A stretch of 64,000 nucleotides of DNA from NCBI RefSeq assembly GCF_002736205.1, contig NZ_CP024091.1, positions 3,159,555-3,223,554 of the forward strand, given 5' to 3'. The DNA is from Pedobacter ginsengisoli (GTDB lineage: Bacteria; Bacteroidota; Bacteroidia; Sphingobacteriales; Sphingobacteriaceae). This document shows, piece by piece, positions 1-8,775 of this stretch (its first letter is position 1; each line of letters starts with the position of its first letter). Position numbers and translations under genes: made by a program. The notes under the pieces are model-generated. The model was not told the DNA's origin and ran no database searches. It saw nothing but the letters and a program-made list of their open reading frames with translations.

Positions 1-229
1 CCTGCTCATCTCGAACTGCAGGTATTACTTCGCAAACAATAACACTTGCGCCTGCTTCAATAGTAGCAGGGATAAAGGCATGCCCGTCAGACAAAGTACC
101 CTTAATTGCAAAAAACACAACATCCTTAGCAACCAGACGCGAATCAAACACCAAAGCGCTAACCTCCCTGCTGGTTACCCCAACCAGGTTTGTTATTGCT
201 ACCCCATATAAAACTTCCTGCAACTGCAT
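1..229 (-). CDS. murE: UDP-N-acetylmuramyl-tripeptide synthetase MurE, N-terminal part (cut by window edge)
   Basis: This is the first 76 residues of a Mur ligase that runs off the left edge. The reading begins MQLQEVLYGVAIT and continues through VFDSRLVAKDVVFFAIKG, the N-terminal UDP-substrate-binding motif of MurE, which adds the third amino acid to the peptidoglycan stem in the cytoplasm. The start codon lies one base after the ftsI stop, so the two genes are almost certainly co-transcribed and translationally coupled. The ATP-binding and C-terminal domains are outside the window, so the amino acid added (diaminopimelate or lysine) cannot be told from this sequence. Confidence 0.85.
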   Translation of the reverse strand, partial: MQLQEVLYGVAITNLVGVTSREVSALVFDSRLVAKDVVFFAIKGTLSDGHAFIPATIEAGASVIVCEVIPAVRDEQ

Positions 230-230
230 C

Positions 231-2327
231 TTATTGTAATTCAAGTTGAACTAATAATCCTCTTCCAATTCTGTTTCCGGCAGGTATAGATTGTGCTACA
301 ACCTTACCACCACCTTTTACCCTGGTTTTTAATCCCGCATTACCCAACAGGTATAATGCATCTTTTAAACCCATTCCCTTCACATCAGGCATTACCCCTT
401 TTACCGTAGCAAGCTCTTCGTAAGGAACCCCATTATTGGTATCAATACCACTTACAGATTTATCTGCATAAAGCGCTTTAATACCTAATGATTTATAAAT
501 CTTTTTAACCGCTTTACTCTCACCCGCTTTCGCTTCAGGAGCTTTTGTATTGCCTACCAGATGATTTGGAATATCATTGTACATTTCCATATCACTGGCA
601 TAAATGCGATCAGCAATTTCTTTAAATACCGGCCCAGCAACCGCAGCACCATAGTAACCGTTTTTAGGCCCGTTAATGGCTACCATAATAGAATACTTAG
701 GTTTATCAGCAGGGAAATAACCACAAAAAGAAGCCTGATAGCTCTTTTTAGCCTTATACCCCCTGTTCCCATCAGCAACCTGGGCAGTACCTGTTTTACC
801 CGCTACCCTGTATAATGGCGATCCCATCAGCTTACCAGTACCTTTAGTAACTACCGATTCCAGCATAGCCTGCAATTTTTTAACTGTCTTTTCAGAACAA
901 ACCCTATCCGAAATCACCCTTGCACTAAACTGCTGAATCGGGTTTCCCAGCCTACGGATTTCCTTAACAAAAATTGGCGCGATATACTTACCATCATTGG
1001 CAATGGCATTGTAAAAAGTCAGCATTTGCAAAGGCGTAATCTGCATTTCATAACCATATGCCATTTGTGGCAGTGTCATATTTTTATTCCAACTTTTAAA
1101 CGAAGGATTCTTAATCACCGGCTTGGTTTCACCCGGTATCTGCAACCCAAGCCTTTCATTCATATGAATATCATACAAATGATCGGTAAACTGCGATGGA
1201 TTATCCTGATAAGCCGCATTAACCAGCTTGGCTACCGCAGTATTTGCCGATTGCTCAAAAGCCTTCATTACGGTAACCGTTCCAATACCACCATGCGAAT
1301 CTTTAATCGTATGGCCCGGTATCCTGTAAGTTCCGTCTCCAGTAGCCACCATTGTATTGGTATCCACTTTATTATCTTCCAGAAGTGCCATATAAGAAGC
1401 CAGCTTAAAGGTCGATCCAGGATCCTGGCTACCACCAATAGCATAATTAAATTTCTCTTCGTAAACCCCTTCTTTAACCCTTGTATAATTGGCAACTGCC
1501 CTCACCTCACCTGTAGTCACCTCCATCAGTATTACAGTTCCGTGGTCAGCATCACTAATCTTCAACTGCTTTTCCAACGCACTTTGCGCCAGGTCCTGCA
1601 TATTAATATCAATGGTCGATATAATATCTGCACCCTCTTTAGGCGCTACCTCAGCCTCATCATTAACAGGCATCCAAACACCGCCAGATATTCTCTGAAC
1701 CAGTCTTTTTCCGCTTTCGCCATTAATATATTCACCGTATGCGCCCTCTAAACCAACCCCATTGGCAACATTTTCATTTTTATAGCCAATAGTCCTTGCA
1801 GCAAGATATTTAAACGGTTTTATTCTTTTATTTTGCTGAACAGCAATTAAGCCACCCGTGTATTTTCCTACATTATATAAAGGAAAAGTCCTGATCTCTT
1901 TAAGTTCCTGATAACCAACTTTACGCTTAATCAATAAATAACGTGCACTGTCACGTCTGGCAGTACGTAAGTACCTTGAGTATTCCTTAGGCGTTTTATC
2001 TTTAAAGAATTGCGATAGCCTCAATGCCAACGAATCAACCTTACCATCAAACACTTCATTATCAGCAATACCACCGGCATACATATCCATACGGAGCTCA
2101 TACTCAGGAATAGAAGTTGCAAGCAAGCTTCCATCGTTTGAGTAGATATTTCCACGTGCTGCTTCCACATTGATATACTTTGTAGAGAGACTATCGGCCA
2201 TGGCACGCCATTTATGTCCCTCCACAAACTGTACATCGCAAAGTCTGATCAGTACTGCCACGGCAAACAGTACAATCAGTCCGAAAGACAGATAAACACG
2301 TAATAATATGTTAGCTCTAATATTCAT
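231..2327 (-). CDS. ftsI: Peptidoglycan transpeptidase FtsI/PBP3-type with C-terminal PASTA domain
   Basis: This 698-residue class B penicillin-binding protein cross-links septal peptidoglycan in the periplasm. It has a short cytoplasmic tail, one membrane helix (about residues 8-28), a PBP dimerisation domain (about 50-220) and a transpeptidase domain with all three active-site motifs: STFK with the nucleophile at Ser305, SAN at 360-362 and KTG at 511-513. A single PASTA domain (about 635-698) ends the protein; it is absent from E. coli FtsI but common in Bacteroidota and Gram-positive homologues. The gene overlaps ftsL upstream by 11 bases and precedes murE by one base, in standard dcw order. 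Confidence 0.95.
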   Translation of the reverse strand: MNIRANILLRVYLSFGLIVLFAVAVLIRLCDVQFVEGHKWRAMADSLSTKYINVEAARGNIYSNDGSLLATSIPEYELRMDMYAGGIADNEVFDGKVDSLALRLSQFFKDKTPKEYSRYLRTARRDSARYLLIKRKVGYQELKEIRTFPLYNVGKYTGGLIAVQQNKRIKPFKYLAARTIGYKNENVANGVGLEGAYGEYINGESGKRLVQRISGGVWMPVNDEAEVAPKEGADIISTIDINMQDLAQSALEKQLKISDADHGTVILMEVTTGEVRAVANYTRVKEGVYEEKFNYAIGGSQDPGSTFKLASYMALLEDNKVDTNTMVATGDGTYRIPGHTIKDSHGGIGTVTVMKAFEQSANTAVAKLVNAAYQDNPSQFTDHLYDIHMNERLGLQIPGETKPVIKNPSFKSWNKNMTLPQMAYGYEMQITPLQMLTFYNAIANDGKYIAPIFVKEIRRLGNPIQQFSARVISDRVCSEKTVKKLQAMLESVVTKGTGKLMGSPLYRVAGKTGTAQVADGNRGYKAKKSYQASFCGYFPADKPKYSIMVAINGPKNGYYGAAVAGPVFKEIADRIYASDMEMYNDIPNHLVGNTKAPEAKAGESKAVKKIYKSLGIKALYADKSVSGIDTNNGVPYEELATVKGVMPDVKGMGLKDALYLLGNAGLKTRVKGGGKVVAQSIPAGNRIGRGLLVQLELQ

Positions 2328-2727
2328 TACTGCTTATTACAATTTTTTTTGGTGGCTCTGTTAATTCTTTTATTCCCAGTGTATCCACTTTTTTTGCAAC
2401 TTCTGTTAGTTTACTTTTAAACATCAAATCAGCCTTAAGCGATTTGTATTCCCAGCTCATCTCTTTTACTTCCTTACTTAACTGATCTATATTCCTGATG
2501 TTCTTGATGGCCATATGGCTATTCGCGATATACAGCATTCCCAAAACCGACAGAAATATCAAAAACGGCAACATCTCTGTTGCAGCTTCCTTACTCACTA
2601 CCCCTTCAGTAAATAACTTTTTAAAGAACTGATTTTCAGATGCAGGCTCTTTTTTCTTGATCCTGATATCCAATTCTTCGTCTTCTTCCGGCTCCTCGTC
2701 TATATGTTCCCTAAACCTGTTATTCAT
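2317..2727 (-). CDS. ftsL: FtsL-like division protein
   Basis: A 136-residue bitopic protein between rsmH and ftsI, the usual position of ftsL. It has an acidic, charged cytoplasmic N-terminus (about 1-50), one membrane helix (about 53-70, around LPFLIFLSVLGMLYI), and a periplasmic helical segment that could form a coiled coil (about 75-120). FtsL scaffolds the divisome with FtsB/DivIC and the FtsW-FtsI synthase. Sequence conservation in this family is very low, so the call rests on gene order, size and topology. It overlaps rsmH by 4 bases (ATGA) and ftsI by 11 bases. Confidence 0.75.
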   Translation of the reverse strand: MNNRFREHIDEEPEEDEELDIRIKKKEPASENQFFKKLFTEGVVSKEAATEMLPFLIFLSVLGMLYIANSHMAIKNIRNIDQLSKEVKEMSWEYKSLKADLMFKSKLTEVAKKVDTLGIKELTEPPKKIVISSNEY

Positions 2728-3629
2728 AACTTCTCTCCAATCCTTAATTTCGCACTTCTGGATCTGCTGTTACGTTCCAGTTCAGCTTCATCAGCCATTA
2801 CAGCTTTCCTTGTTATTAGTTTAAAAGGCTTTTGTTCGTTACCAAAAAAGTCTTTATCAACCTCACCTTTAAACTTTCCTTTGGCGAGGTAATTCTTTAC
2901 CGGCCGGTCTTCCAAAGAATGGTAAGACATCACCACCAGACGTCCCCCACTCTTTAGCACATCAGCAGTCTGTACCAGAAAATTTTCCAGCACATCTATC
3001 TCGGCATTCACCTCGATGCGCAGGGCCTGAAAAACCTGCGCCATATATTTATTTTCTTTTCCCTTTGGAATGTGTGCCGCAACTGCTTTTTTAAAATCAG
3101 CCAGGGTTGCTATCGGGCGCTCTATACGGCCGGTCACTACAGCTTTAGCCAGCGACTTTGCATTTTTAACCTCACCATAAATACCAAATATGCGGTGCAG
3201 CTTTTCTTCAGTATAAGTATTCAGTACTTCCGCAGCAGTAAGCTTACCCTGCTTATCCATTCGCATATCCAATGCAGAATCAAACCTGGTCGAGAATCCT
3301 CTTTCCGGCTCATTAAACTGATGAGAAGAGACACCAAGGTCAGCCAAAATGCCATCAACAGCTTTAAAGCCCAGCAGGCGAAGGTTATTTTTAAGGAATG
3401 CGAAATTCTGATCTACAAAGTGAAAGCGCGGATCATCTATCTTATTTCTCTGCGCATCCGGATCCTGATCAAAAGCAATCAGCACACCATCTTTATCCAA
3501 ATGTTTAAGGATCTCTCTTGAGTGACCACCACCGCCAAAAGTTACATCAACATAAACACCGTTAGGTTTAATATTTAAACCATCAATACACTCCTGCAAC
3601 AAAACCGGAACATGGTAATTATTTTCCAT
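2724..3629 (-). CDS. rsmH: 16S rRNA (cytosine(1402)-N(4))-methyltransferase RsmH
   Basis: A 301-residue methyltransferase, a normal length for the MraW/RsmH family, which N4-methylates C1402 in the ribosomal P site using S-adenosylmethionine. The N-terminus HVPVLLQECIDGL and the SAM-binding loop DVTFGGGGHS (residues 28-37) are diagnostic, as are the acidic FDQDPDA segment and the C-terminal RSRSAKLR motif. It overlaps mraZ by 11 bases and ftsL by 4 bases, so it is the second gene of the dcw operon. Confidence 0.96.
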   Translation of the reverse strand: MENNYHVPVLLQECIDGLNIKPNGVYVDVTFGGGGHSREILKHLDKDGVLIAFDQDPDAQRNKIDDPRFHFVDQNFAFLKNNLRLLGFKAVDGILADLGVSSHQFNEPERGFSTRFDSALDMRMDKQGKLTAAEVLNTYTEEKLHRIFGIYGEVKNAKSLAKAVVTGRIERPIATLADFKKAVAAHIPKGKENKYMAQVFQALRIEVNAEIDVLENFLVQTADVLKSGGRLVVMSYHSLEDRPVKNYLAKGKFKGEVDKDFFGNEQKPFKLITRKAVMADEAELERNSRSRSAKLRIGEKL

Positions 3630-4092
3630 CTTCCCTCCTGTTCTTATCCCCCATCACTTCGGCAGCAAGCAGCGCAAAGTCAGCAGGATCTTTATCAAAT
3701 AATGCTTCGTATGATTTTTTAGACCAAACCTCAATCTTATCGAACTGACAAGCCAGTACCAGTTCAGTATTAATTTCAATACCTACCGATTCCAGTAATG
3801 AGTTGGGCAAATTAACCCTGCCAGTTGCATCCAGTGTCAATTCTGTAGCACCGCGGGTAAATAATCTTATAAATTCTCTGTTTTTTTGTTCGTACGGATT
3901 CAGCTTACTCAAGTCCTCCACAATCTTTTCCCATACTTTTTTAGGATAGATCACCAGGTGCTTCTCAAAACCCCTGTTAATCACAAGTCCCTCTTGCTCA
4001 ACATTAGGCAATTGCTTTTTCAGGCTCGAAGGGACCATCAAGCGGCCTTTCGCGTCTAATTTACAATCAAATTCTCCTAATAACTGAACCAT
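3619..4092 (-). CDS. mraZ: Division/cell-wall cluster transcriptional regulator MraZ
   Basis: A 157-residue protein with two tandem AbrB-like MraZ domains. Their signatures are KLDAKGRLMVPSSLKKQL near residue 11 and LDATGRVNLPNSLL near residue 88. MraZ forms a ring-shaped oligomer and binds short direct repeats upstream of its own gene to control the dcw cluster. Such repeats are visible 45-69 bases upstream of this start codon. It is the first gene of the operon and overlaps rsmH by 11 bases. Confidence 0.95.
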   Translation of the reverse strand: MVQLLGEFDCKLDAKGRLMVPSSLKKQLPNVEQEGLVINRGFEKHLVIYPKKVWEKIVEDLSKLNPYEQKNREFIRLFTRGATELTLDATGRVNLPNSLLESVGIEINTELVLACQFDKIEVWSKKSYEALFDKDPADFALLAAEVMGDKNRREDGK

Positions 4093-4136
4093 TATAATAT
4101 GTGCACTTTTTATGTAGTGTAAAAATAAGTACTTCT

Positions 4137-4161
4137 ACCACTTTTTACCACATTCTACCAC
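4137..4161 (-). promoter_or_regulatory. Three tandem MraZ-box-like repeats upstream of mraZ
   Basis: On the minus strand the pentamer GTGGT occurs three times at exactly 10-base spacing (plus-strand ACCAC at 4137-4141, 4147-4151 and 4157-4161). Each is followed by an A/G-rich 5-base spacer. Known MraZ boxes are three or more short G-rich repeats (TGGGN) separated by 5 bases, the same geometry. A fourth ACCAC lies at 4189-4193, out of phase. The autoregulatory role is inferred from position and spacing. Confidence 0.65.
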
Positions 4162-4253
4162 AAAAAGTTTTCCACATATTAAATCTCTACCACTTTCCCC
4201 CATTTTTACTATAAAAAGGCCATAAATCACGGTGGGAGGAAGTGGTAAACAAA

Positions 4254-4283
4254 ACAGGCGTTTCGCAAAAACGAAACGCCTGT
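4254..4283 (-). terminator. Rho-independent terminator after pgk
   Basis: A perfect 12-base-pair stem (4254-4265 with 4272-4283) closes a 6-base A-rich loop and is followed on the minus strand by TGTTTTGTTT. It lies 22 bases beyond the pgk stop codon and separates pgk from the mraZ promoter region. Confidence 0.8.
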
Positions 4284-4304
4284 CCTTAAAATTAGTCAGG
4301 TATA

Positions 4305-5498
4305 CTAGTCATTTATAGCTTTTACACCCGGCAATTCTTTACCTTCCATATATTCAAGCAATGCTCCACCACCGGTAGATACGTAGCTTACCTCATCTTC
4401 TAAATTAAACTTGGCAATTGCAGCAGCCGAATCACCACCACCAATTAAAGAGAAGGCACCGTTTTCTTTAGTTGCCGCAACAACTGCATCAGCAATTGCG
4501 CGTGTACCCACCTCAAAACTGGTCATTTCAAAAACACCCATCGGGCCATTCCACAATAATGTTTTAGAGTCTTTAATAATACCGGCAAACAATTCAGCAG
4601 TTTTAGGGCCAATATCTAATCCCATCCAGTCAGCAGGAATTTGTCCGGCATCAACATTACCTTTTTCTGCATCATTGTCAAATTTATCAGCAATTACAGT
4701 ATCAACAGGCAACACTAAATTTACACCTTTAGCTTTAGCTTTCTCCAGTAGCTCCAGGCAAAGCTCCATTCTATCAGCTTCTAATAAAGAAGTACCAATT
4801 TCGCCACCTTGTGCTTTAGCAAAAGTATAAGCCATACCACCACCAATAATCAGGTTGTCAACTTTATCAAGTAAACTTTCAATCAATAAAATCTTGTCCG
4901 ATACCTTTGCACCACCCATAATAGCAGTAAAAGGTTTAGCAGCACCATGATTTACTTTTTCAGCATTCTTCAATTCTTCAGCCATCAAATAACCAAAGTA
5001 TTTAGCATCAGGGAAAAACTCAGCAACAATAGCAGTTGATGCATGTGCACGGTGTGCAGTACCAAAAGCATCATTTACATATACATTTCCAAGTTTCGCT
5101 AACTTTTCAGCAAAAGCTTTATCGCCTTTTTCCTCTTCCTTGTAAAAGCGCAGGTTTTCTAACAAAAGCACTTGTCCCGGCATCAGGTTTTTAGCTTTTT
5201 CAACCGCTTCAGCACCAATACAATCATTGGCAAATTTCACTTCAAGGTCCAGCATTCTCGAAAGATCACCTAAAATGTGCTTCAAAGAATTTTTATCATC
5301 CGGACCATCTTTTGGTCTGCCCAGGTGAGACATTAGAATAACACTACCACCATCATTTAATATTTTATTGATTGTAGGTAGCGCCGCACGCATTCTTTTA
5401 TCATCAGTAATATTAAAATCTTTATCCAAAGGGACGTTAAAGTCAACTCTGACTAAAGCTTTCTTATCTGCAAAGTTGCATTGATCTATTGTTCTCAT
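4305..5498 (-). CDS. pgk: Phosphoglycerate kinase
   Basis: A 397-residue cytoplasmic glycolytic enzyme that interconverts 1,3-bisphosphoglycerate plus ADP with 3-phosphoglycerate plus ATP. The family signature VRVDFNVPL lies at residues 17-25, the substrate-binding SHLGRPK near residue 58, and the nucleotide-binding GGGDSAAAI and STGGGALLE motifs near the C-terminus. Length is normal. It lies 79 bases downstream of gap, and the gap between them holds a possible promoter of its own. A strong terminator follows. Confidence 0.98.
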   Translation of the reverse strand: MRTIDQCNFADKKALVRVDFNVPLDKDFNITDDKRMRAALPTINKILNDGGSVILMSHLGRPKDGPDDKNSLKHILGDLSRMLDLEVKFANDCIGAEAVEKAKNLMPGQVLLLENLRFYKEEEKGDKAFAEKLAKLGNVYVNDAFGTAHRAHASTAIVAEFFPDAKYFGYLMAEELKNAEKVNHGAAKPFTAIMGGAKVSDKILLIESLLDKVDNLIIGGGMAYTFAKAQGGEIGTSLLEADRMELCLELLEKAKAKGVNLVLPVDTVIADKFDNDAEKGNVDAGQIPADWMGLDIGPKTAELFAGIIKDSKTLLWNGPMGVFEMTSFEVGTRAIADAVVAATKENGAFSLIGGGDSAAAIAKFNLEDEVSYVSTGGGALLEYMEGKELPGVKAIND

Positions 5499-5562
5499 TT
5501 TTTAAATTATTGTTTTCGTATTGGTTGGTTCTAAATTTTACGCCGAACTTTTTGCGTCGCGC

Positions 5563-5570
5563 CAAATATA
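5563..5570 (-). promoter_or_regulatory. Possible pgk promoter -7 box
   Basis: On the minus strand the octamer TATATTTG matches the Bacteroidota -7 consensus TAnnTTTG exactly, about 65 bases upstream of the pgk start. No clear -33 TTTG element was found at the expected distance, so support is partial. Confidence 0.35.
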
Positions 5571-5577
5571 AGAAGCA

Positions 5578-6570
5578 TTAATTACTCTTTATAATTTTTT
5601 GCACCACATCTACCAAACGTGCAGAGTACCCCGATTCATTATCATACCAGCCAACAACCTTTACCAGATCGCCCACTATAGAAGTAAGCTGACTATCAAA
5701 GATGCACGAATGTGGATTGTCTAAAATATCAACGGAAACTATCGGGTCTTCAGTATACTCTATTATATCGCGCATCTCATTTTCCGAAGCTTTTTTAAAG
5801 GCCACATTAATCTCTTCAATGGTTGTTTCCTTTTTAAGAATACAGGTAAAATCAGTTAAAGAGCCGTTTAATACCGGCACCCTGATCCCCGCACCCCCCA
5901 GTTTACCATCCAGATGAGGGAATATATTGGTAATTGCTTTTGCAGCGCCTGTGCTGGTTGGGATAATAGAAGCCGATGCCGCCCTTGCCCTGCGTAAGTC
6001 TTTATGCGGTGCATCGTGTAAGTTCTGGTCGCCGGTCATAGAGTGTACAGTGGTGATGTAACCATCCAGAATACCCCAGTTATCGTCCAGTATTTTAACC
6101 ATCGGTGCCACGTTATTGGTGGTACAGGAAGCGTTCGAAAGCACCGGTGCTTTCAGGTTTACCTCAGCATCATTTACACCAAGCACTACCATTTCAACCC
6201 CCTTATCACCACATGGTGCTGATATCAACACCTGCCTGGCACCTGCTATCAAATGAAGGTCGGCTCCTGCCTTACTGGCAAACTTGCCTGTCGACTCCAA
6301 TACCAGGTCAATCCCCAGATCGGCCCACGGCAGTTTTCCCGGGTCAGGCTCAGCATATACAAGAATTTTCTTTCCATTAATGATCAAACCATCATTCTCA
6401 AATTTCACTGTACCCTTAAAACCTCTGTGTACAGTATCATACTTAAAAAGGTGGGCCAAAGCAGCCGGATCTCCCAGATCATTGATGGCAACAACGTTGA
6501 TGTTTTTTTCGATAGCAGTACGCAGAAAGATGCGTCCAATCCTACCAAAACCATTAATTGCGATGTTCAT
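5578..6570 (-). CDS. gap: Type I glyceraldehyde-3-phosphate dehydrogenase
   Basis: A 330-residue NAD-dependent glycolytic dehydrogenase. The Rossmann motif INGFGRIGR starts at residue 5, Asp31 is the NAD-type ribose-binding acid, the catalytic cysteine is Cys149 in SNASCTTNN, and the partner histidine is His176 in TTVHSMTGDQ. The second cysteine often seen four residues after the catalytic one is Asn here. The gene sits directly upstream of pgk on the same strand, so the two steps of triose oxidation are adjacent. Confidence 0.97.
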   Translation of the reverse strand: MNIAINGFGRIGRIFLRTAIEKNINVVAINDLGDPAALAHLFKYDTVHRGFKGTVKFENDGLIINGKKILVYAEPDPGKLPWADLGIDLVLESTGKFASKAGADLHLIAGARQVLISAPCGDKGVEMVVLGVNDAEVNLKAPVLSNASCTTNNVAPMVKILDDNWGILDGYITTVHSMTGDQNLHDAPHKDLRRARAASASIIPTSTGAAKAITNIFPHLDGKLGGAGIRVPVLNGSLTDFTCILKKETTIEEINVAFKKASENEMRDIIEYTEDPIVSVDILDNPHSCIFDSQLTSIVGDLVKVVGWYDNESGYSARLVDVVQKIIKSN

Positions 6571-6592
6571 TTTACTCGTTTTGTTCTGGAGG

Positions 6593-6600
6593 CAAAAGTA
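6593..6600 (-). promoter_or_regulatory. Possible gap promoter -7 box
   Basis: On the minus strand TACTTTTG fits TAnnTTTG and lies 23 bases upstream of the gap start codon, implying a short leader. The -33 region is not clearly TTTG. Confidence 0.4.
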
Positions 6601-6903
6601 CCTATATTCTTATTAGCACTGGTAAAATTTTAAACGGGTTTATTAAAAATTACGCAGACATTATTGTTCGTCTCTTACGCCAGTCATCCCATCTTCTCTA
6701 CTCCCTCAGTCAACTCTCCTATCGTAGAGATGACCATAGTCCCCAACAATCACTAAAGTGACAGTTAATTTAGCAGTGGCTTATTCCAGATTTAGCAAGC
6801 TATGAGCATACCCAAAAAAATGCCCATGAATACCCATAAGTACAGATTCTTCTTCACACTTGAGGGTAAGCTAATTTGTTACTCAGGCTACTCAAGCCAA
6901 AGA
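6601..6903. other. Gene-free stretch upstream of gap
   Basis: About 300 bases with only short open frames of unconvincing composition on either strand. Apart from the gap promoter region next to it, I see no RNA gene or clear repeat. Confidence 0.5.
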
Positions 6904-7470
6904 TCATTTCTTCAGTATTCCGAGGTGTTTATTGGTGTTAATGAGCAAACCTGTAGGTGTAGCCTTAGAGTCGACAAAAGCAAGTTCCCGGCCATCAATA
7001 CTATCCGACAATAAACGTTTACCCTTGCCAAGCAAAACCGCATAGATAATGAGTATAACCTCATGGGCCAATCCATTGTCAAGCAATAGGGACGTTAGCG
7101 TTGAACTTCCCACAACGATCAAGTCTGGTCCCTCAGTTGATTTAAGATCACGAATTGCATCTACAACATCCCCACTCAAATCTTTTACCGGCCCTCATAC
7201 CAGGCTATCAGGTCTGTGGTTTGCAATATATTTAGTTGCAGCATTTATAGCATTTGCCATTGGGAAATCGCCGGCATTAGGCCAAAAGCCACTAAATATA
7301 TCGTAGGTTTTACGGGCAAGCAGCAGGTCAAAGCTTGGCCCGTATCCATCAAACAGCATTGCCGCCCCGACAGAACTTCTGTAAGGCGTAGTTCAAGCGC
7401 CATAAGTATAGTCTCCATCGTATTCTATCACCCCATCCAAGATGTGTTCGAAAATTCTAATCTTTCTCAT
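6904..7470 (-). pseudogene. RibD C-terminal/dihydrofolate-reductase-like protein, broken by two TGA codons
   Basis: One continuous frame starts MRKIRIFEHILDGVI and ends HLGILKK, about 188 codons, interrupted by in-frame TGA at 7393-7395 and 7195-7197. It carries typical features of the RibD_C/YyaP-like reductase family: LLLARKTYDIFSGFWP, ATKYIANHRPDSL, GPDLIVVGSSTLT, LLGKGKRL and KATPTGLLI. From remembered family members, both stops fall where Trp is usual (YGGWTxPY and a Trp before GPV), so each could be a single TGG-to-TGA change. The segment after LDGVI also looks shortened. The last 91 codons remain open but lack the N-terminal cofactor-binding part, so this is most likely a dead gene. 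Confidence 0.8.
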
Positions 7471-7878
7471 TTAGTTATTAGTTTAATTATTACCCAAATT
7501 TAAACAAGACGAGAAGCAAGAGTGAGGTGCAATCGTGACAATATAAGGGGGATTTGTCCTTATAATTTTTCATTAACCACTTACTACTTCAATAGTTAGC
7601 AAACTACCAAGAGAACCATGCAACTGAATTAACGCTCTGGTCATATGATTTTCAACATATTAAGGAAATATTAACAAATTAAACAGCAAATATTTTATCA
7701 GGTTGTTCTGCGTAGCTGATGCATACCTTCTGCGGAGTAAATGTGGAAACAAGGTGCTTTTTCACAGAAGGTACGTTTTAGGTACGCAAAAGACACACAC
7801 ATGGTGTGTTCGAAAAGTAAACAGTTGCATTAATGCCTGCAATAAACTTATATTTATATAACTTAAAAATCAATAACA
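7471..7878. other. Gene-free stretch with a spaced inverted repeat
   Basis: No plausible coding frame on either strand. A 9-base inverted repeat, TACCTTCTG at 7724-7732 and its complement at 7765-7773, is separated by 32 bases. It lies about 105 bases upstream of the VOC gene and could be an operator or a relic. The last 60 bases are AT-rich and would hold the promoter of the next gene. Confidence 0.4.
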
Positions 7879-8238
7879 ATGGCGTCACGTATATCAGGCA
7901 TCGGCGGTATTTTTTTCCGCTCTAAAAACCAGGAAGCACTTGCAGATTGGTACGAGAAACATTTCGGCATTAACTCTATGAAAACCGGATATATCTGGAA
8001 TCAGGAAGCCGGACCCACTGTATTTTCTCCTTTTGCTCAAAACACAGATTATTTCGGCAATGACCATCAGCAGTTTATGCTCAATTTCCGCGTAAATAAT
8101 CTCAACGAATTGCTAGCCGAACTTAGAAAAGAAGGCGTAACAATCGATGACAAAACTCAAGATGAGAGCTATGGCAAATTTGCCTGGGTTTATGATCCCG
8201 AAGGAAATAAAATTGAACTCTGGGAGCCGGTTCCATAG
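7879..8238 (+). CDS. VOC-family (glyoxalase/bleomycin-resistance-like) protein
   Basis: A 119-residue single-domain vicinal-oxygen-chelate protein. The N-terminus GIGGIFFRSKNQEALADWYEKHFGI and the C-terminal AWVYDPEGNKIELWEP with its metal-ligand glutamate are characteristic of glyoxalase-I-like folds. Such proteins act as metal-dependent lyases, dioxygenases or antibiotic-binding proteins, and substrate cannot be inferred here. It is monocistronic and flanked on both sides by decayed genes, so it is an intact survivor in a degenerate region. Confidence 0.85.
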   Translation: MASRISGIGGIFFRSKNQEALADWYEKHFGINSMKTGYIWNQEAGPTVFSPFAQNTDYFGNDHQQFMLNFRVNNLNELLAELRKEGVTIDDKTQDESYGKFAWVYDPEGNKIELWEPVP

Positions 8239-8240
8239 TA

Positions 8241-8458
8241 CTATAGCTTAAAATGGCCTTCATATACGAAGTTGTCATTTTTCAATAGCGCTTCTTCTAC
8301 TAGAGCTTCAAACGTATGGAAAAAAGTTCTGCTTGCTTCTCCATAAAAAGTTTATCAACATCAAAAACTTTATAATTGGTTCTGATTTCATCTGGGAGAT
8401 AAACAGACCCAACAGTCGACTTTCCTGCTCTATTTAAATCAGTAATAATGTAAAGCGT
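8241..8458 (-). pseudogene. Remnant of a P-loop (zeta-toxin-like) kinase/ATPase
   Basis: The minus strand first reads LYIITDLNRAGKSTVGSVYL and continues into TNYKVFDVDKLFMEKQAELF. It then hits tandem stops, and the adjacent frame resumes FEALVEEALLKNDNFVYEGH before stopping again. The AGKST core and the following strand resemble the Walker A region of small zeta-toxin-like ATPases, where GPNGAGKST would be expected; the first glycines are gone. The protein is missing everything after about residue 80. Family identity is from memory of similar proteins and is moderate; the decay is clear. Confidence 0.6.
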
Positions 8459-8466
8459 AGACAAAA

Positions 8467-8721
8467 TTATATCAAACTATATTCTAACCTGACTAAGTCA
8501 GCCTCATATGCATCCAATACTTTAACAGTCATAAAGGAACGTGCGTCTGCAGATACAGGGACGATTTGAATGCTATGATCAGGAGACTCAAGATAGGATT
8601 GTTTACTTGGTAAATCCTTTAGAATTAATTACAAAAGGTATTCCAGCGCTAGCTTACTGTCTATCAACCTCTTTACAGCAGTCGTGCCTATTCTTTCTAT
8701 AATATACGAATTTTCGTGCAT
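8467..8721 (-). pseudogene. Frameshifted small partner gene of the P-loop remnant
   Basis: Three overlapping frames join into one plausible protein of about 80 residues: MHENSYIIERIGTTAVKRLI, then GIPFVINSKG, then SYLESPDHSIQIVPVSADAR running to VLDAYEADLVRLEYSLI. At least two frameshifts separate the pieces. It ends 9 bases before the P-loop remnant on the same strand, as an upstream operon partner would. I do not recognise the family; an antitoxin or accessory role would only be a guess from its position. Confidence 0.5.
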
Positions 8722-8775
8722 AACCTACCGATTTTTCATCAACCACCTGACCATTTGATATACAATCCATAGCTA

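Noticed and set aside
1026..1751. Plus-strand open frame of 241 codons inside the ftsI region
   Set aside because: It lies opposite the well-conserved ftsI gene, with composition like a shadow frame, and has no recognisable domain.
6904..7470. TGA read as tryptophan or selenocysteine in the reductase-like gene
   Set aside because: The same gene also ends with TGA, and intact neighbours such as the HlyD-family gene end with TGA, so TGA is a normal stop here. There is no sign of a selenocysteine insertion element, and the expected residue is Trp.
7724..7773. Inverted repeat as an insertion-sequence end
   Set aside because: Only 9 bases long, with no transposase frame and no target duplication. 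It was kept only as a note in the gene-free stretch.
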